Assembly: GCA_949358305.1 (NCBI GenBank) | Contig: OX442316.1 | Location: forward strand, 496,001 to 560,000 | DNA: 64,000 bases | Origin: Strigamia acuminata | Lineage: Eukaryota; Arthropoda; Chilopoda; Geophilomorpha; Linotaeniidae | Direction of reading: 5' to 3' | In this document: positions 26,011 through 35,019 of the stretch, in pieces | Layout: the number at the start of each line of letters is the position of its first letter | Numbering within the stretch: the stretch's first letter is position 1 | Notes under the pieces: generated by a model | Told to the model about the DNA's origin: nothing | Seen by the model: only the letters and a program-made list of their open reading frames with translations | The model's database searches: none | Translations under genes and position numbers: made by a program

Positions 26011-28396
26011 ACAACAATTCTTCCGTGTTTAAGGAATCAAATTTCTTCTTCTTAAACAATGTGTCGCCTTGAAGTACGAATTGCTTTAGCGTTCGTCTTC
26101 TGTTGCGCGGAAGTTGCTCATTTTTCTGCAAGGTTGTGATGATTTCCAAAATCTTCTGATCTTTGCGCTGCTCAGCAGGCAAATTGAGATTCTCGAGAGC
26201 TAATGAAGGAATTTCTATGATTTCTTCTCCACCAACCTCTTCTGGAATTCTACTTAATGCATCGGCATCTGTGTGTTTCTTGCCCGACTTATGCAGTACA
26301 TCATAATCGTAATCAACCAATTGCAGACTCCATCGTGCTAACCTACCATTTGGATTCTTGACGCTTTTCAGCCATTGCAGGGCTGAATGGTCCGTGATGA
26401 TGGTAAACTTCTTCCCGTACAAGTAAGGTCGATACTTCTCTATGCCAAACAATATGGCGAGACATTCTCTTTCCGTCGCGGTATAGTTTTGTTCGGCTTG
26501 GCTCAGCAACCTACTTGCATAACATATAACGTGCTCCTGATTGTTGATCTTCTGCTTCAGGATAGCTCCCAGACCGTAGGCACTAGCGTCCGTCGATATT
26601 ATAAATGGCTGTGCGAAATTGGGGTGAGCCAGCACAGGCACCGTTACCAAAGCTGTTCTTAGTCGCTTAAATGCTTCTTCATGAGGCGGTCCCCAGTCGA
26701 ATTTCTCGTCTTTCTTCGTAAGGTTGACCAAGGGTTTGGAAATATCAGCAAATCCTAAAATGAATTTTCTATAATATGAACACAAACCCAAAAATCCCCT
26801 TAATTGCTTGACATTTCGTGGCACCGGAAACTTTGCCACTGACTCGAGATTTCGTGGATCTGGTGAAATGCCTCCTGAATCAATCACATGTCCGAGATAC
26901 CGGATGGTATTGGTCCCGAAAGTACATTTACTTAGCTTCACCTTCAAGTTCGCAATTCGCAGTTTTTCGAAAACTGAGTCCAAGTCTTGTAAATGTTGCT
27001 CAAATGTTTTAGAAAAAATTATAAGGTCGTCAAGATAGGCTATACAAACCTTTCCAAGGAGGTTGCCCAATACTTTATTCATCAATTTTTGAAACGCGGC
27101 CGGGCTATTACATAACCCTATTCCGAGGACATTAAATTCATAGTGTCCGGTTGAAGTGGTGAACGCTGTCTTTTCTCGGTCTTGTTCATTTATTTCAACT
27201 TGATGGTATCCTTGGATCAAATCCATCATCGAGAAAAACTGGGCCCCTGCCAATTGATCTAAGGTGTCATCTATCCTTGGCAGTGGGTACACCATTTTCT
27301 TTGTAATTGCGTTCAACCTCCTCCAATCAACACAAAACCTCCATTTACCGTCTCTTTTCTTGATGAGCAAGACTGGCGCGCTCCAAGGACTTTCCGATTC
27401 CCTAATGACTCCTTGTTCTAACAATTTCCTTGTTTCCTCAGCTTCTACTTCTTTTTCTGCGATTGATCGTCTATACGGCTGCAAGTGAATAGGATCATGG
27501 TCACCTGTATCTATCTTGTGGCTAAAGTTGGTTACTCTTCCTAAATCTGTATCTGAAATGGCAAACCTGTCTTTATTCTTTTGGAGTAGCTGCTTTATCT
27601 GCTCTTGTTGACTCTTATTCATCTTATCTTTGGCTATTGAAGAGTCAAAGTCAAAGCAATGTGCTTGCTTTTCATCCAACCCTCCAATGCCTTTGGCAGT
27701 TGAGGAGTTAGAGTCAAAGCAATTTACTTGCTTTTCATCAAACAACCCAATTTCAATGATATAATGTGCCTTACCAATCGCAGACTTCTCCTGTAGAAAT
27801 ATGGACTTTGATGTTGGATTTGCCACTCGAATTACACCTTTGCCGTTCTCAAATTTCGTCAATGTCTTGCAACAGAGAATTCCAAACCTATCGATTACAT
27901 TACCTAAAGGTTCCAAAAACATTTCTGTTGTCAAAGCTGTACTTAAATTAACTGGAACTACACATTCGTGCATTGGTGGAATTGCTATATTTTTTGTCAC
28001 TCTTGCTACATAATTCTGATCCACGTACGTCTTATTCATCGGGAAAACCGCTTCTACTCCGCTATTTCGGCCCACAAAGATTTTTTGTAAGTCATAATCG
28101 ACAACACACCTCGCAAATGTCATAAATGGGTCACCCAATAAAAGCTGGTAATTGAAATCCTTAACTATCAAAACTTCAACTGCATACTGCAATTGTCCTA
28201 TGTGAATGTTCAAATTTATCTTGCCCACTGGAGTTATTAAATCATTACCTATTCCTCGCAATCTAATGTTTGGCGTAGGCGTGTAATTCAACTGCAAAGC
28301 TTCTGCTATTTCTTCACTCAAAAGATTACTTTTTGCTCCAGTGTCCATGACTGCCTTTATTTCCAAATTTTTTACAATTACTGGGATTTCCAACAA
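25985..28396 (-). pseudogene. pol: Gypsy pol: protease, reverse transcriptase, RNase H; integrase missing
   Basis: A frame of 803 codons counted from a TTG at 28396. The aspartic protease comes first (DTGAKSN, D18; LLLGDPF near 85-91). Then the Ty3/gypsy RT (FCVDWRRLN, MMDLIQGYHQ, the catalytic AYLDD near 450) and RNase H (STDASAYGLGAIL near 602; TERECLAI; DHSALQWL near 667; HTDADALSR near 707). RT block FG.xNAPATFQ is changed to LGIGLCNSPAAFQ. The frame stops at LYVPQHLRR, just where the integrase zinc-binding domain should start; no HHCC or DDE core follows. It normally makes Gag-Pol for reverse transcription in cytoplasmic particles. It is in the -1 frame relative to gag and stays open upstream of the TTG into the gag end, so translation probably depended on frameshifting. 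RT and RNase H look intact, but without integrase the copy cannot be autonomous. Confidence 0.88.
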
Positions 28397-28503
28397 TGAC
28401 TCCGAAATTTTTGCGTCAATTATTATGATCTTATCCTTTTTCCATCTTGTCTTCTTCTTCTTACTTCTATTTGGATGGTAACAATTTCTCTGTGGCCGTT
28501 CAG

Positions 28504-29886
28504 CTAGTTTTCCGTCTGTTGTTGCGTGTTAACTGTAGGATTAAGACCTTCTCTTCTACGTCTTCTTGGTCTTCCTGCATTACCACCTCTATCCTGTTGG
28601 TACCTTGGTGGATTATAGAACTCGCAACTAAAATGATGATAGCATCCGCACGAACGAGTATTATTATTATTACTATTGTTGTTATTATTAGTATTGTAAT
28701 TTTGACTACCACCTCTATTAATACTTCCTTGAAAATTCTTATATTGAAAATTCTGACCCCTTTGCTTCATTGGTGCATACCACTGGCTTCCTATTAAGAT
28801 GGGTACTTCAGACTCCGGATCCTCTGTCTCAAAAGCTAATAAATGTTGCCTCAACCTTGCATTCTCAGCTAAAAGCTCATCATGGGTTAATGGGGTTACT
28901 ACAGTTCCACTCAGTTTACCTGCTGTTACTGGAGTTACCTTTTCGTCCACTACCTTTTTGAAAAGTGACAGCAGCACATCCGCTGGATCCTTGACTTTCA
29001 TAGTCTCATACAATTTAAGTCTTTGTTCCATCTCTGCCAGTTTAGTCGGAAATACTGTCACCATCATTTGCTGCATCGCCGGCTTCAAACCTTGGTAAAC
29101 ATAATTAATTTTTTGTCCTTCAGTAAGTGCCGGCAACACAAAAGCACATTCGGCCAAGACTTTCTTCATATAGGCATCTGCTGTTCCTTCTGTGTGTCTC
29201 ATGAAGTGAAGAGTATTTAAAACATTTTCCTGGCCCCTACGAAACTTTTTTTCAAGTTGTGGTTTCCACTCGGTCCAAGTCCATGTTGGATTCTTTTGTA
29301 ATAACTCCACAAACCATGCCAGTCCATCAGTTTTTAACGCTAATGGTAAATGTTTAACTCTCTCATCATCAGTGCCTATTGTGGCTTCATACGCTACTAG
29401 CCATTGGTCGATGTTCCCTTTTGTTGTATCATAACAAATGACATCCCGCTTTTGTATCATTACACTCTTAAAAAGGTCAGTTAGAACTGCTATTGGGTCC
29501 GCCATCTTGGATTTCGTTCCTTTTGATGTGGATCCCTGAGTATTAGTATTTACTAAAGGTGTTTGTATCTTTATTGGTGTTAATAATTCAAAAACTGATT
29601 GTAACAATTTTGGCTTTATTAATTTCAAAGGTGAAGAAGAATCAAGTTCCTGTTGGGATAATGAGTCTTGGAAATGCTCTTCTTGGTTTATCTCAACAAC
29701 TGGTTCCTCTTGTTTTATTTCAACAACTTGTTCTTTCTCTATAACTTCAGGTTTAGTGTGTTTTATTTTTCCACTCCCTCTTTTAGTTGTGATATTACGG
29801 TTATCTACTGTCCTTTGTAGTTCTTGGTTTTGTAAATCTAGCAGACAATCCGTTTGTGTTTGTGTAAGCTTTACTGATTCCTCCAC
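28504..29886 (-). CDS. gag: Gypsy gag polyprotein (460 aa)
   Basis: Uninterrupted ORF upstream of pol in the minus sense. Residues 1-127 are polar and low-complexity (EKEQVVEIKQEEPVVEINQE). A second methionine at 128 (MADPIAVLTDLF) could be the true start. Residues about 155-300 match the general pattern of retrotransposon Gag capsid regions (QWLVAYEATIG, LPLALKTDGLAWF, W..W...L...F). The C-terminus has an Asn-rich run (about 400-412), a CGCYHHFSCEFY segment that may be a degenerate zinc knuckle, and a basic RPRRRRREG stretch suited to nucleic-acid binding. Gag forms the particle that packages the RNA. It ends with TAG at 28504-28506, overlapping the upstream open part of the pol frame. The family call follows from its position beside a clear gypsy pol. 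Confidence 0.8.
   Translation of the reverse strand: MEESVKLTQTQTDCLLDLQNQELQRTVDNRNITTKRGSGKIKHTKPEVIEKEQVVEIKQEEPVVEINQEEHFQDSLSQQELDSSSPLKLIKPKLLQSVFELLTPIKIQTPLVNTNTQGSTSKGTKSKMADPIAVLTDLFKSVMIQKRDVICYDTTKGNIDQWLVAYEATIGTDDERVKHLPLALKTDGLAWFVELLQKNPTWTWTEWKPQLEKKFRRGQENVLNTLHFMRHTEGTADAYMKKVLAECAFVLPALTEGQKINYVYQGLKPAMQQMMVTVFPTKLAEMEQRLKLYETMKVKDPADVLLSLFKKVVDEKVTPVTAGKLSGTVVTPLTHDELLAENARLRQHLLAFETEDPESEVPILIGSQWYAPMKQRGQNFQYKNFQGSINRGGSQNYNTNNNNNSNNNNTRSCGCYHHFSCEFYNPPRYQQDRGGNAGRPRRRRREGLNPTVNTQQQTEN
28507..28513 (-). promoter_or_regulatory. Candidate -1 ribosomal frameshift site at the gag/pol junction
   Basis: The last sense codons of gag read GAA AAC then TAG. The minus-strand heptamer GGAAAAC directly abuts that stop, and slipping one base back enters the open pol frame. 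It is not a perfect X XXY YYZ heptamer, so efficiency is uncertain. The pol frame has no in-frame stop between here and 28396. Confidence 0.45.
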
Positions 29887-30500
29887 TGTTAAGCTTTGAA
29901 CTGCACTATAATTTTTATTTTTACTACTCTATCATGCACTTCACACATTCACTAATAACCACAATTCGCCAACACACAGTCCTGAAATAAATTTAATTTA
30001 TTATCAATAAACACCAACTTAAATTCGAAATATTAACAACAATGTCACTAATTTCCTGAAAATAGACAAATATTACTATTAGTCATCACTAGAATCAATA
30101 TAATCTTTACTGGAAGAAAAAAAAAAAATTATTTTATTACAACTTTATTAAATATATTATTATCAAAATTATTTCCCTCTAAATATTTAATATTCAACAC
30201 TTTTAAACAACTTTAACAATTTAATCCAAAGTATTATCTAATTCAATGCAATCTCATTAATTATTCACTAAGAAACTGCTTCCAAACTCTGAGTCACTCT
30301 ATGATTCACTCTTATTTTCTCTAATATGCAAATTAATCTGCACTCTTTCTAAATTTTATAAGAATTTCTACTATTTTCACTGAGTTTTTACGGGGGTTTT
30401 TTAGCTCTAACTTCTCAATTTTAGCACAAAATTGGCTGATTTTACTGTAAACTTTTACTTATTCACTACTTTTATCAACCAATTAGTGGGTCTCAAAAGA
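29887..30500 (-). other. Gypsy 5' untranslated leader
   Basis: A 614-bp AT-rich stretch between the PBS and gag start with no long ORF. It contains a run of A on the plus strand near 30117-30128 and pyrimidine tracts ending in CAG on the minus strand, resembling splice acceptors (minus-strand TATTTTCAGG near 30060 and TTTATTTCAGG near 29985). No function can be assigned from sequence. Confidence 0.6.
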
Positions 30501-30518
30501 AAACCGCAATCTCCACCA
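30501..30518 (-). other. tRNA primer-binding site of the gypsy element (putative)
   Basis: Minus-strand TGGTGGAGATTGCGGTTT starts 3 bp after the end (...GTAACA) of the LTR at 30522-30940. A TGG start, matching the CCA end of tRNAs, immediately inside the 5' LTR is the standard layout. The priming tRNA was not identified. This site identifies the 30522-30940 LTR as the 5' LTR of the element carrying this leader and gag. Confidence 0.6.
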
Positions 30519-30521
30519 CTT

Positions 30522-30940
30522 TGTTACGTGGCCAACTGGCCAATAATGACCACATAACTTATAACGTGTTTATTACTCATCATTTAATAACTAAGAGTGA
30601 AATGAACAGGAGTCAGAGTTTAGGTTGAAATATAAACTATGTTCTTTTATTCTTTAATTACAAAACATAAACTTAATTGAAATCATAAAACTAAACCTAA
30701 AACTAAAGTAAACATTAAGACTAAAGACATGAATAACACCTTCTCTCTTATTTGTGAACTAATCATGCCATATACTGGCTGAAACATTAATCATTAGAAG
30801 TCCTGGGAAGACTGAGGTCTAAGAGTCCAAGTGGCTCCTTTATACCCAAGTCACCCCCCTGAGTTAGTTCTAATTGACTCGCCCGTGATGTCACCATCAC
30901 GTACGCCGTCTAGTGATAGATTTTGACAACTCTAATAACA
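30522..30940 (-). mobile_element. Gypsy-type 5' LTR (419 bp)
   Basis: Ends form a perfect inverted TGTTA/TAACA. On the minus strand there is a TATA box (TATAAAGGAG, plus 30835-30844) followed 31 bp later by a TCAGTC initiator (plus 30810-30815). Further on are AATAAA signals at plus 30647-30652 and 30569-30574. This gives U3-R-U5 order consistent with minus orientation and a PBS right after its end. It does not resemble the LTR at 25006-25637. No target-site duplication is visible: CACTT and TTTGT flank it. Confidence 0.7.
30810..30844 (-). promoter_or_regulatory. LTR core promoter: TATA box plus initiator
   Basis: Minus-strand GGGTATAAAGGAG (TATA first T at plus 30844) and TCAGTC (A at plus 30813) are 31 bp apart, the canonical spacing for an insect RNA polymerase II core promoter with a TCAKTY initiator. 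This predicts the transcription start, and the U3/R boundary, of the gypsy LTR at about 30813. Confidence 0.6.
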
Positions 30941-30977
30941 TTTGTGCTGGTTTGAGACGGTCGGCAGACGACGCGAC
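30941..30977. other. Junction between gypsy 5' LTR and BEL gag
   Basis: The 37 bp between the LTR end (30940) and the gag stop codon. The gag frame, read through the stop, has no protease signature before the LTR starts. No PPT precedes the LTR on the BEL side, so this LTR is not the BEL 3' LTR; the two elements are simply abutted. Confidence 0.5.
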
Positions 30978-32285
30978 TCAACCGCATGACAATATTGTGG
31001 AGTGGTGTCGCCCACCACAATGTTTACAAGAAAATTTGACCTTGCAGTCTCCCACTCTATGCCCAGTTCTGAAACAATTAAAACACAGTCGGTTTTTCTT
31101 AACTATTTCGATTTTCGCGTTGATTTCAAAATCCTTTTTACAAGAGCCGTTTAAATGTTCATCTTCACAAAAAATGCACTTGTTTGTCTTTAAAGGCGTA
31201 TTCTTGCTTTCAGATTTCGGTTCACTCTTCGTTTTTGCACTAGTAGACTGCTTGGCTTCCTGAGTGGTTGCGCACGTGGTCATTGAACCTTTCACTTTCG
31301 TTTTCTCTACGTCCGATTTTTCATTCTTGTCTTTTTTCGATTTTTCCGAAACGTTTTCAGTTCGTTCGGCCATCGCAACTTCATTCACAAAGAAATTGAG
31401 CAACGTAACAATGTTCTTATTTTGAATTCCGTGAACTTGGTAAAATCTTAATGCCATTGAAGTTGGAAACTTGCTAATTATGTCGGGCAATAAGAAAGCT
31501 CCGGAAGTTTGAATAGGAATTTTTAGTTGCTCGAGAAGTCTAATAGTCGCAGAAATCTTAGTCAAATTCGTTTTTATCGCTTTCGTTGGATATACACTCG
31601 TAACAGATTTTAATTCTCGAATTGATTTTATTAACGCAGTTTGTTGGGCATCCTCATCACCAAAATGTCTTTCGAGTTCTTCCCTGGCCAGGTCATATGA
31701 TTCCTCGATCAGGGGAAAAGTGGAGATGAGAATTGCCGCTTCTCCAGTACACATAGTTTGTAAATACTGGAGTTTTTCAACGTTACTCAGGTCTGGATCC
31801 TTGTGTACGGAGGTCTCGAAGTTGCTTTTAAATGTTCTGTACTTCAAAATATCTCCGTCGAATTTTACGGAATCCAATTTGGGCAGCTTCGAATTTTTTC
31901 TAAACGTTGCTGTCGCGTTCAAGGTTGTATTCTGGTTTGAGCTTGTCGACGTATTTAATCTTCCTCCCAAAGTTGGAAGTGATCGCTTTGAAATTTCGTA
32001 TCTCGTGCGAAGAAGATCCACTCTTGCTTGCATAGTCTCAAGCTTGTCAATGCATTCTAGATAATAGCCGTGGTCCGAATATTCCTGTAGATCATTCAGC
32101 GCACCAACTATTCTCGTTTCTTTTGGGGTCGCAGTTTGCACCAGCGCTTCCAGTTCACCTGGATCTGCTGTCTTCTCCGATATAGACAACAAATGATTCA
32201 TTGCAGTGATTTGCGATTCCCAACGTTGTTGTTGCACTTCTATTTGATCCTCAGTTAGAAGATCTCTCATTGTAGGTTCCGCCAT
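30978..32285 (-). CDS. gag: BEL/Pao gag (435 aa), separated from any pol
   Basis: The N-terminal part is helical and Gln/Glu-rich. Residues about 130-290 match the DUF1759 region typical of BEL/Pao Gag (LPKLDSVKFDGDILKYRTFK; NVEKLQYLQTMCTGEAAILI; REELERHFGD). A lysine-rich linker follows, then three zinc knuckles: CIFCEDEHLNGSC at 370, canonical CCHC CFNCFRTGHRVGDC at 401, and CKHCGGRHHSTILSC at 420. The Gag binds and packages the element RNA. It stops directly after the last knuckle, where BEL elements normally run on into protease, RT, RNase H and integrase. Only 37 bp later the gypsy LTR begins, so the whole BEL pol is absent. The ATG at 32285 gives an uninterrupted frame. Whether the stop is original or arose at the junction is unknown. 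Confidence 0.88.
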   Translation of the reverse strand: MAEPTMRDLLTEDQIEVQQQRWESQITAMNHLLSISEKTADPGELEALVQTATPKETRIVGALNDLQEYSDHGYYLECIDKLETMQARVDLLRTRYEISKRSLPTLGGRLNTSTSSNQNTTLNATATFRKNSKLPKLDSVKFDGDILKYRTFKSNFETSVHKDPDLSNVEKLQYLQTMCTGEAAILISTFPLIEESYDLAREELERHFGDEDAQQTALIKSIRELKSVTSVYPTKAIKTNLTKISATIRLLEQLKIPIQTSGAFLLPDIISKFPTSMALRFYQVHGIQNKNIVTLLNFFVNEVAMAERTENVSEKSKKDKNEKSDVEKTKVKGSMTTCATTQEAKQSTSAKTKSEPKSESKNTPLKTNKCIFCEDEHLNGSCKKDFEINAKIEIVKKNRLCFNCFRTGHRVGDCKVKFSCKHCGGRHHSTILSCG

Positions 32286-32364
32286 TTTCTCTGTCCTCTC
32301 TCACAAAAAATTCGGCTGTGAAATTTGGAAAGAACAGATAAAAACGAGCATGACAATTCAACTT

Positions 32365-32502
32365 TGTTTTAATTTTTAAGAGAATAAACCTTGTAATTTT
32401 ATCCCCCAAAAATTTCTCAATATCCACGGTTTTTGTTTTAACTTTAAAGAGAATAAACTTTTTAATTTTATCCCCCAAAAAGCACTCAATTTTCACGGTC
32501 CT
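32365..32502. repeat. 69-bp tandem duplication in BEL leader
   Basis: Two imperfect copies, 32365-32433 and 32434-32502, each with TTGTTTTAA, AGAGAATAAAC, AATTTTATCCCCCAAAAA and a CACGG near the end. 69 is a multiple of three, but no conserved protein is evident. Confidence 0.75.
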
Positions 32503-32624
32503 TGGTGACACGTGAGAATTTTAGAATATCAAATGTTTGACCAATCGAGGATGACCAAAAATTTGAGCGGTTTTTGTGTACGTAAATAAAACGTGACACA
32601 ATTACCCTGCACAGTTTGAAAATA

Positions 32625-32726
32625 ATTGACGGTTCGTTTTGCAACAAAGCACGCCAATAAACTCTTTTGAAAACAATTGACGGTTTGTTTTGCAACAAAA
32701 CACGCCAATAACCCCTAACATTAAAT
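32625..32726. repeat. 51-bp tandem duplication in BEL leader
   Basis: Copies at 32625-32675 and 32676-32726 share ATTGACGGTT, GTTTTGCAACAAA and CACGCCAATAA with a few substitutions. Confidence 0.75.
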
Positions 32727-33246
32727 TTTGACTTAATTGACAGCTCAAGCAACGTGAAACTAGTCAATTTTACTCTAAACAAACTAAATCTCCCCCGCTT
32801 ATGGCGGTTATAGTGGAGAACTAAACACAAAATGAAAACACACTTTAAAACTTGCAAAAAAGACACTTTTATCGAAATAATCCTAAAGACCAACAAATGC
32901 AACAACACACTCAAAAGATACCCAATAGAATTCACTCCAATATCCAAAATCCCCAAAAAAAAACAAGATTGCATGCAAAACAAGAGAAATTAAATTTTCT
33001 TCAGTGGAGAATCGACTCTTCCCTGTAGCGCGTTGTGTTATCCTGTATCGCGACCTTGAACTCCAACTGCAGACACACTTTTGTTCGCTTTCGCCGCCAA
33101 AAAAGACCCCGTCGTAACTTCTGTCACGTTGAACGTTGACTCTTGACATGGGTGACGAAACACGAACGTATTGTTCCTCCGTCGCACCAAACACTTTTTC
33201 AAACGTATTGATGATGCACTGGAAAAACTCACGAATAGCAGACGGA

Positions 33247-33265
33247 ATCCTGGTCACGGCTACCA
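33247..33265 (-). other. BEL primer-binding region
   Basis: Minus-strand TGGTAGCCGTGACCAGGAT. The nested LTR element has nearly the same string (TGGTGCCGTGACCAGGAT) directly inside its 5' LTR, which marks this as the corresponding PBS region. Fifteen bases (33266-33280) separate it from the inferred LTR end, against four in the nested element. The extra A in TGGTAGCC suggests decay. Confidence 0.55.
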
Positions 33266-33705
33266 AAACTTCAGTTTCTATGTTGCGGTCGGACAAAATA
33301 GACTGAAAAGAACGTCGAGCCAGCACAAGTTGCACTTCACAAAAGCTCGAGCAGAACCGTATAGTGTTGATGTTCGTACGAAAACCACATGGAAAAGAAG
33401 ATAATCCGAAATAAATCCAATTGTTGAGGAGATGAAACAATGCTAGAATCCGCAGCATCAGGTATCCAAGAAGAGGCAACAACATTTGCTGGCCTTAGAA
33501 AAAAATTAACTACTCAATCCACATTGTAATGGCTGTGTAAATGAATAAATTCAGGAGTTAAAACTAAACAACTTCTTTAATTCACGGTAAAGTAATAACT
33601 GAATAAAATACACGAATGTAATTGGCCCTCAAGGGAGCCGCACATGCGCAATACCGATAACGGCACGCGCCGAACAGATTAGCGGCGAAATACAGATACA
33701 AAATT

Positions 33706-33727
33706 CTCCGTTGTCATGGCAACGGAG
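33706..33727. promoter_or_regulatory. RFX X-box-like palindrome in BEL LTR
   Basis: CTCCGTTG at 33706-33713 and CAACGGAG at 33720-33727 form a perfect 8-bp inverted repeat around TCATGG. The core GTTGTCATGGCAAC differs at one base from the palindromic X-box GTTGCCATGGCAAC bound by RFX proteins. It may regulate LTR transcription. Confidence 0.45.
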
Positions 33728-34255
33728 GAAAACGAAAACTACAGCAAGTTTGGCATTACACGAAAAAAACACTAAATACGGAATAAAATACACCAAAATG
33801 TGCACGAAGAAACAGAGAATAAATAATACAATCATAACAATGTTCTTAAATCAATAAAACAATGCTAAAATCACAGAAAAACGATGTTCGCATCTCAAGA
33901 TTCGGTTCGACCAATCACGAACGAGTATTGTTCGGTTGGAAACAGATTTGAAATCAGAATTGCACAGAATGTAATGAAATTCAGCAAAATACAATGAAAT
34001 ACAGCGCAAAAGAATAGTATAATAATAAAGGTTATTATAAATCAAGAATAAAAAAGATTTAAAATATAAATCACATAGAAATCCAAGATGGCACCCGTCG
34101 TGAATCAAATTGGCGGTAAAATACGCACATAAGAAATACAAAATCTCAATACAGAATAAAAACTACTTGGTAATCACAATAAAATAAAGGAAAAGTAATT
34201 TCCAGCACAAAATCAACACGTTAATGAAAAGAATAATCAATATCAAACGTAAACG

Positions 34256-34259
34256 GAAC
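34256..34259. other. Target-site duplication (GAAC), left copy
   Basis: GAAC directly before the TGTTTC end of the nested LTR. The same four bases follow the right LTR at 40186-40189. Confidence 0.8.
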
Positions 34260-35019
34260 TGTTTCTAGCAGTGCTTTGTGGCCGTGTGGCACTCTAGAAG
34301 ACAATCGGAAATGGTTATAACAAATAAACCTACTTACTAAAACTTGTGATAAGCTCCAAAAAAGATGATGCAAAGCAGGAGAAATCCTGCTTGAAATCCC
34401 TGCAAAGTGGCCTAACAAGTGTCTGGAAGAACTCACCACTAATGTGTTAAATAACACATTAACAAACCGAATTTATTGTAAAGTTAACATCTATCAAAAT
34501 ACACAGAAAAAGAGAGGAGAAAATTACATATCTTAACCCTAGAAATCTACATAACAGTCACAGTGTAGTTGCTGCGCAACCTACAACAATTAGAGCAACG
34601 AGTGGCAACAATCACTCGCAAGAGGCGAATTGTCCCTCTAGTGACAAAATGATAAAGCGTATACAAGAAAATACACAGTTTCAAGTATAAAATCATTACA
34701 AAAGGCACAAAACCGTAATACATTAAGACAAAGTGTTTCAAATAAACGAACTAACTTAGGAACTAACAGCAGCGACTCTTTGGACGAGTCCAAGCAGTAA
34801 AACTCCAAAGAATCAAAGAAAAGATACAAGATTACCTTAAAAAAGACAGCTTAAATCAGGTAAAACATAACTCCCACGTCACAAACTACACGAAATTCAT
34901 TTAACCTTTAGCCAAAACTTAAGCTGCACTATTAACTAAACACAAACTTAAATTAATGATTAATCAAAGCAAATCCGCTATTGCGATAGCAAAAATCCAT
35001 GTTGCGCGTGCTCGCAACA
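34260..35019 (-). repeat. Nested element, left (3') LTR, 760 bp
   Basis: Begins TGTTTCTAGCAGTG and ends GTGCTCGCAACA on the plus strand. A minus-strand AATAAA lies near 34472. It differs from the right LTR by only two observed substitutions. Minus-strand frames of 78, 64 and 63 codons inside recur in the right LTR simply because the DNA does; I do not consider them genes. Confidence 0.93.

Larger units (their letters stand above)
32286..33246 (-). other. BEL leader region, with two short tandem duplications
   Basis: About 960 bp between the PBS and gag ATG, longer than I expect for a BEL leader. It holds overlapping minus-strand frames of 165 codons (32486-32983) and 200 codons (32883-33485). 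They have no recognisable domain, and the second runs into the LTR, so I treat them as chance frames. Two local tandem duplications lie inside. Confidence 0.55.
33281..34259 (-). mobile_element. BEL 5' LTR, part 1 (before nested insertion)
   Basis: With 40190-40721 this forms an inferred LTR of about 1511 bp with perfect 6-bp inverted ends, TGTTGC (33281) and GCAACA (40721), split by the nested LTR element. It contains an RFX X-box-like palindrome (33710-33723). A minus-strand AATAAA occurs near its U5-side end. It has only chance ORFs: minus-strand 68 codons at 33629-33835 and 96 codons at 33851-34141. No second copy of the LTR is in the window, so the full extent is an inference from the termini, the PBS and the satellite junction. 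Confidence 0.5.

Noticed and set aside
30522-30940. This LTR as the 3' LTR of the BEL element, or as a solo LTR
   Set aside because: There is no PPT on the BEL side, a PBS directly follows it on the gypsy side, its ends differ from the BEL LTR, and flanking bases do not form a target duplication.
32486-33485. Two overlapping minus-strand ORFs of 165 and 200 codons
   Set aside because: They overlap each other, cover the BEL leader and PBS and enter the LTR; the first spans the 51-bp tandem duplication. No domain recognised.
34221-34829. Short minus-strand ORFs repeated at 39411-39995
   Set aside because: They recur only because the 760-bp LTR is duplicated; they are short and domain-free.
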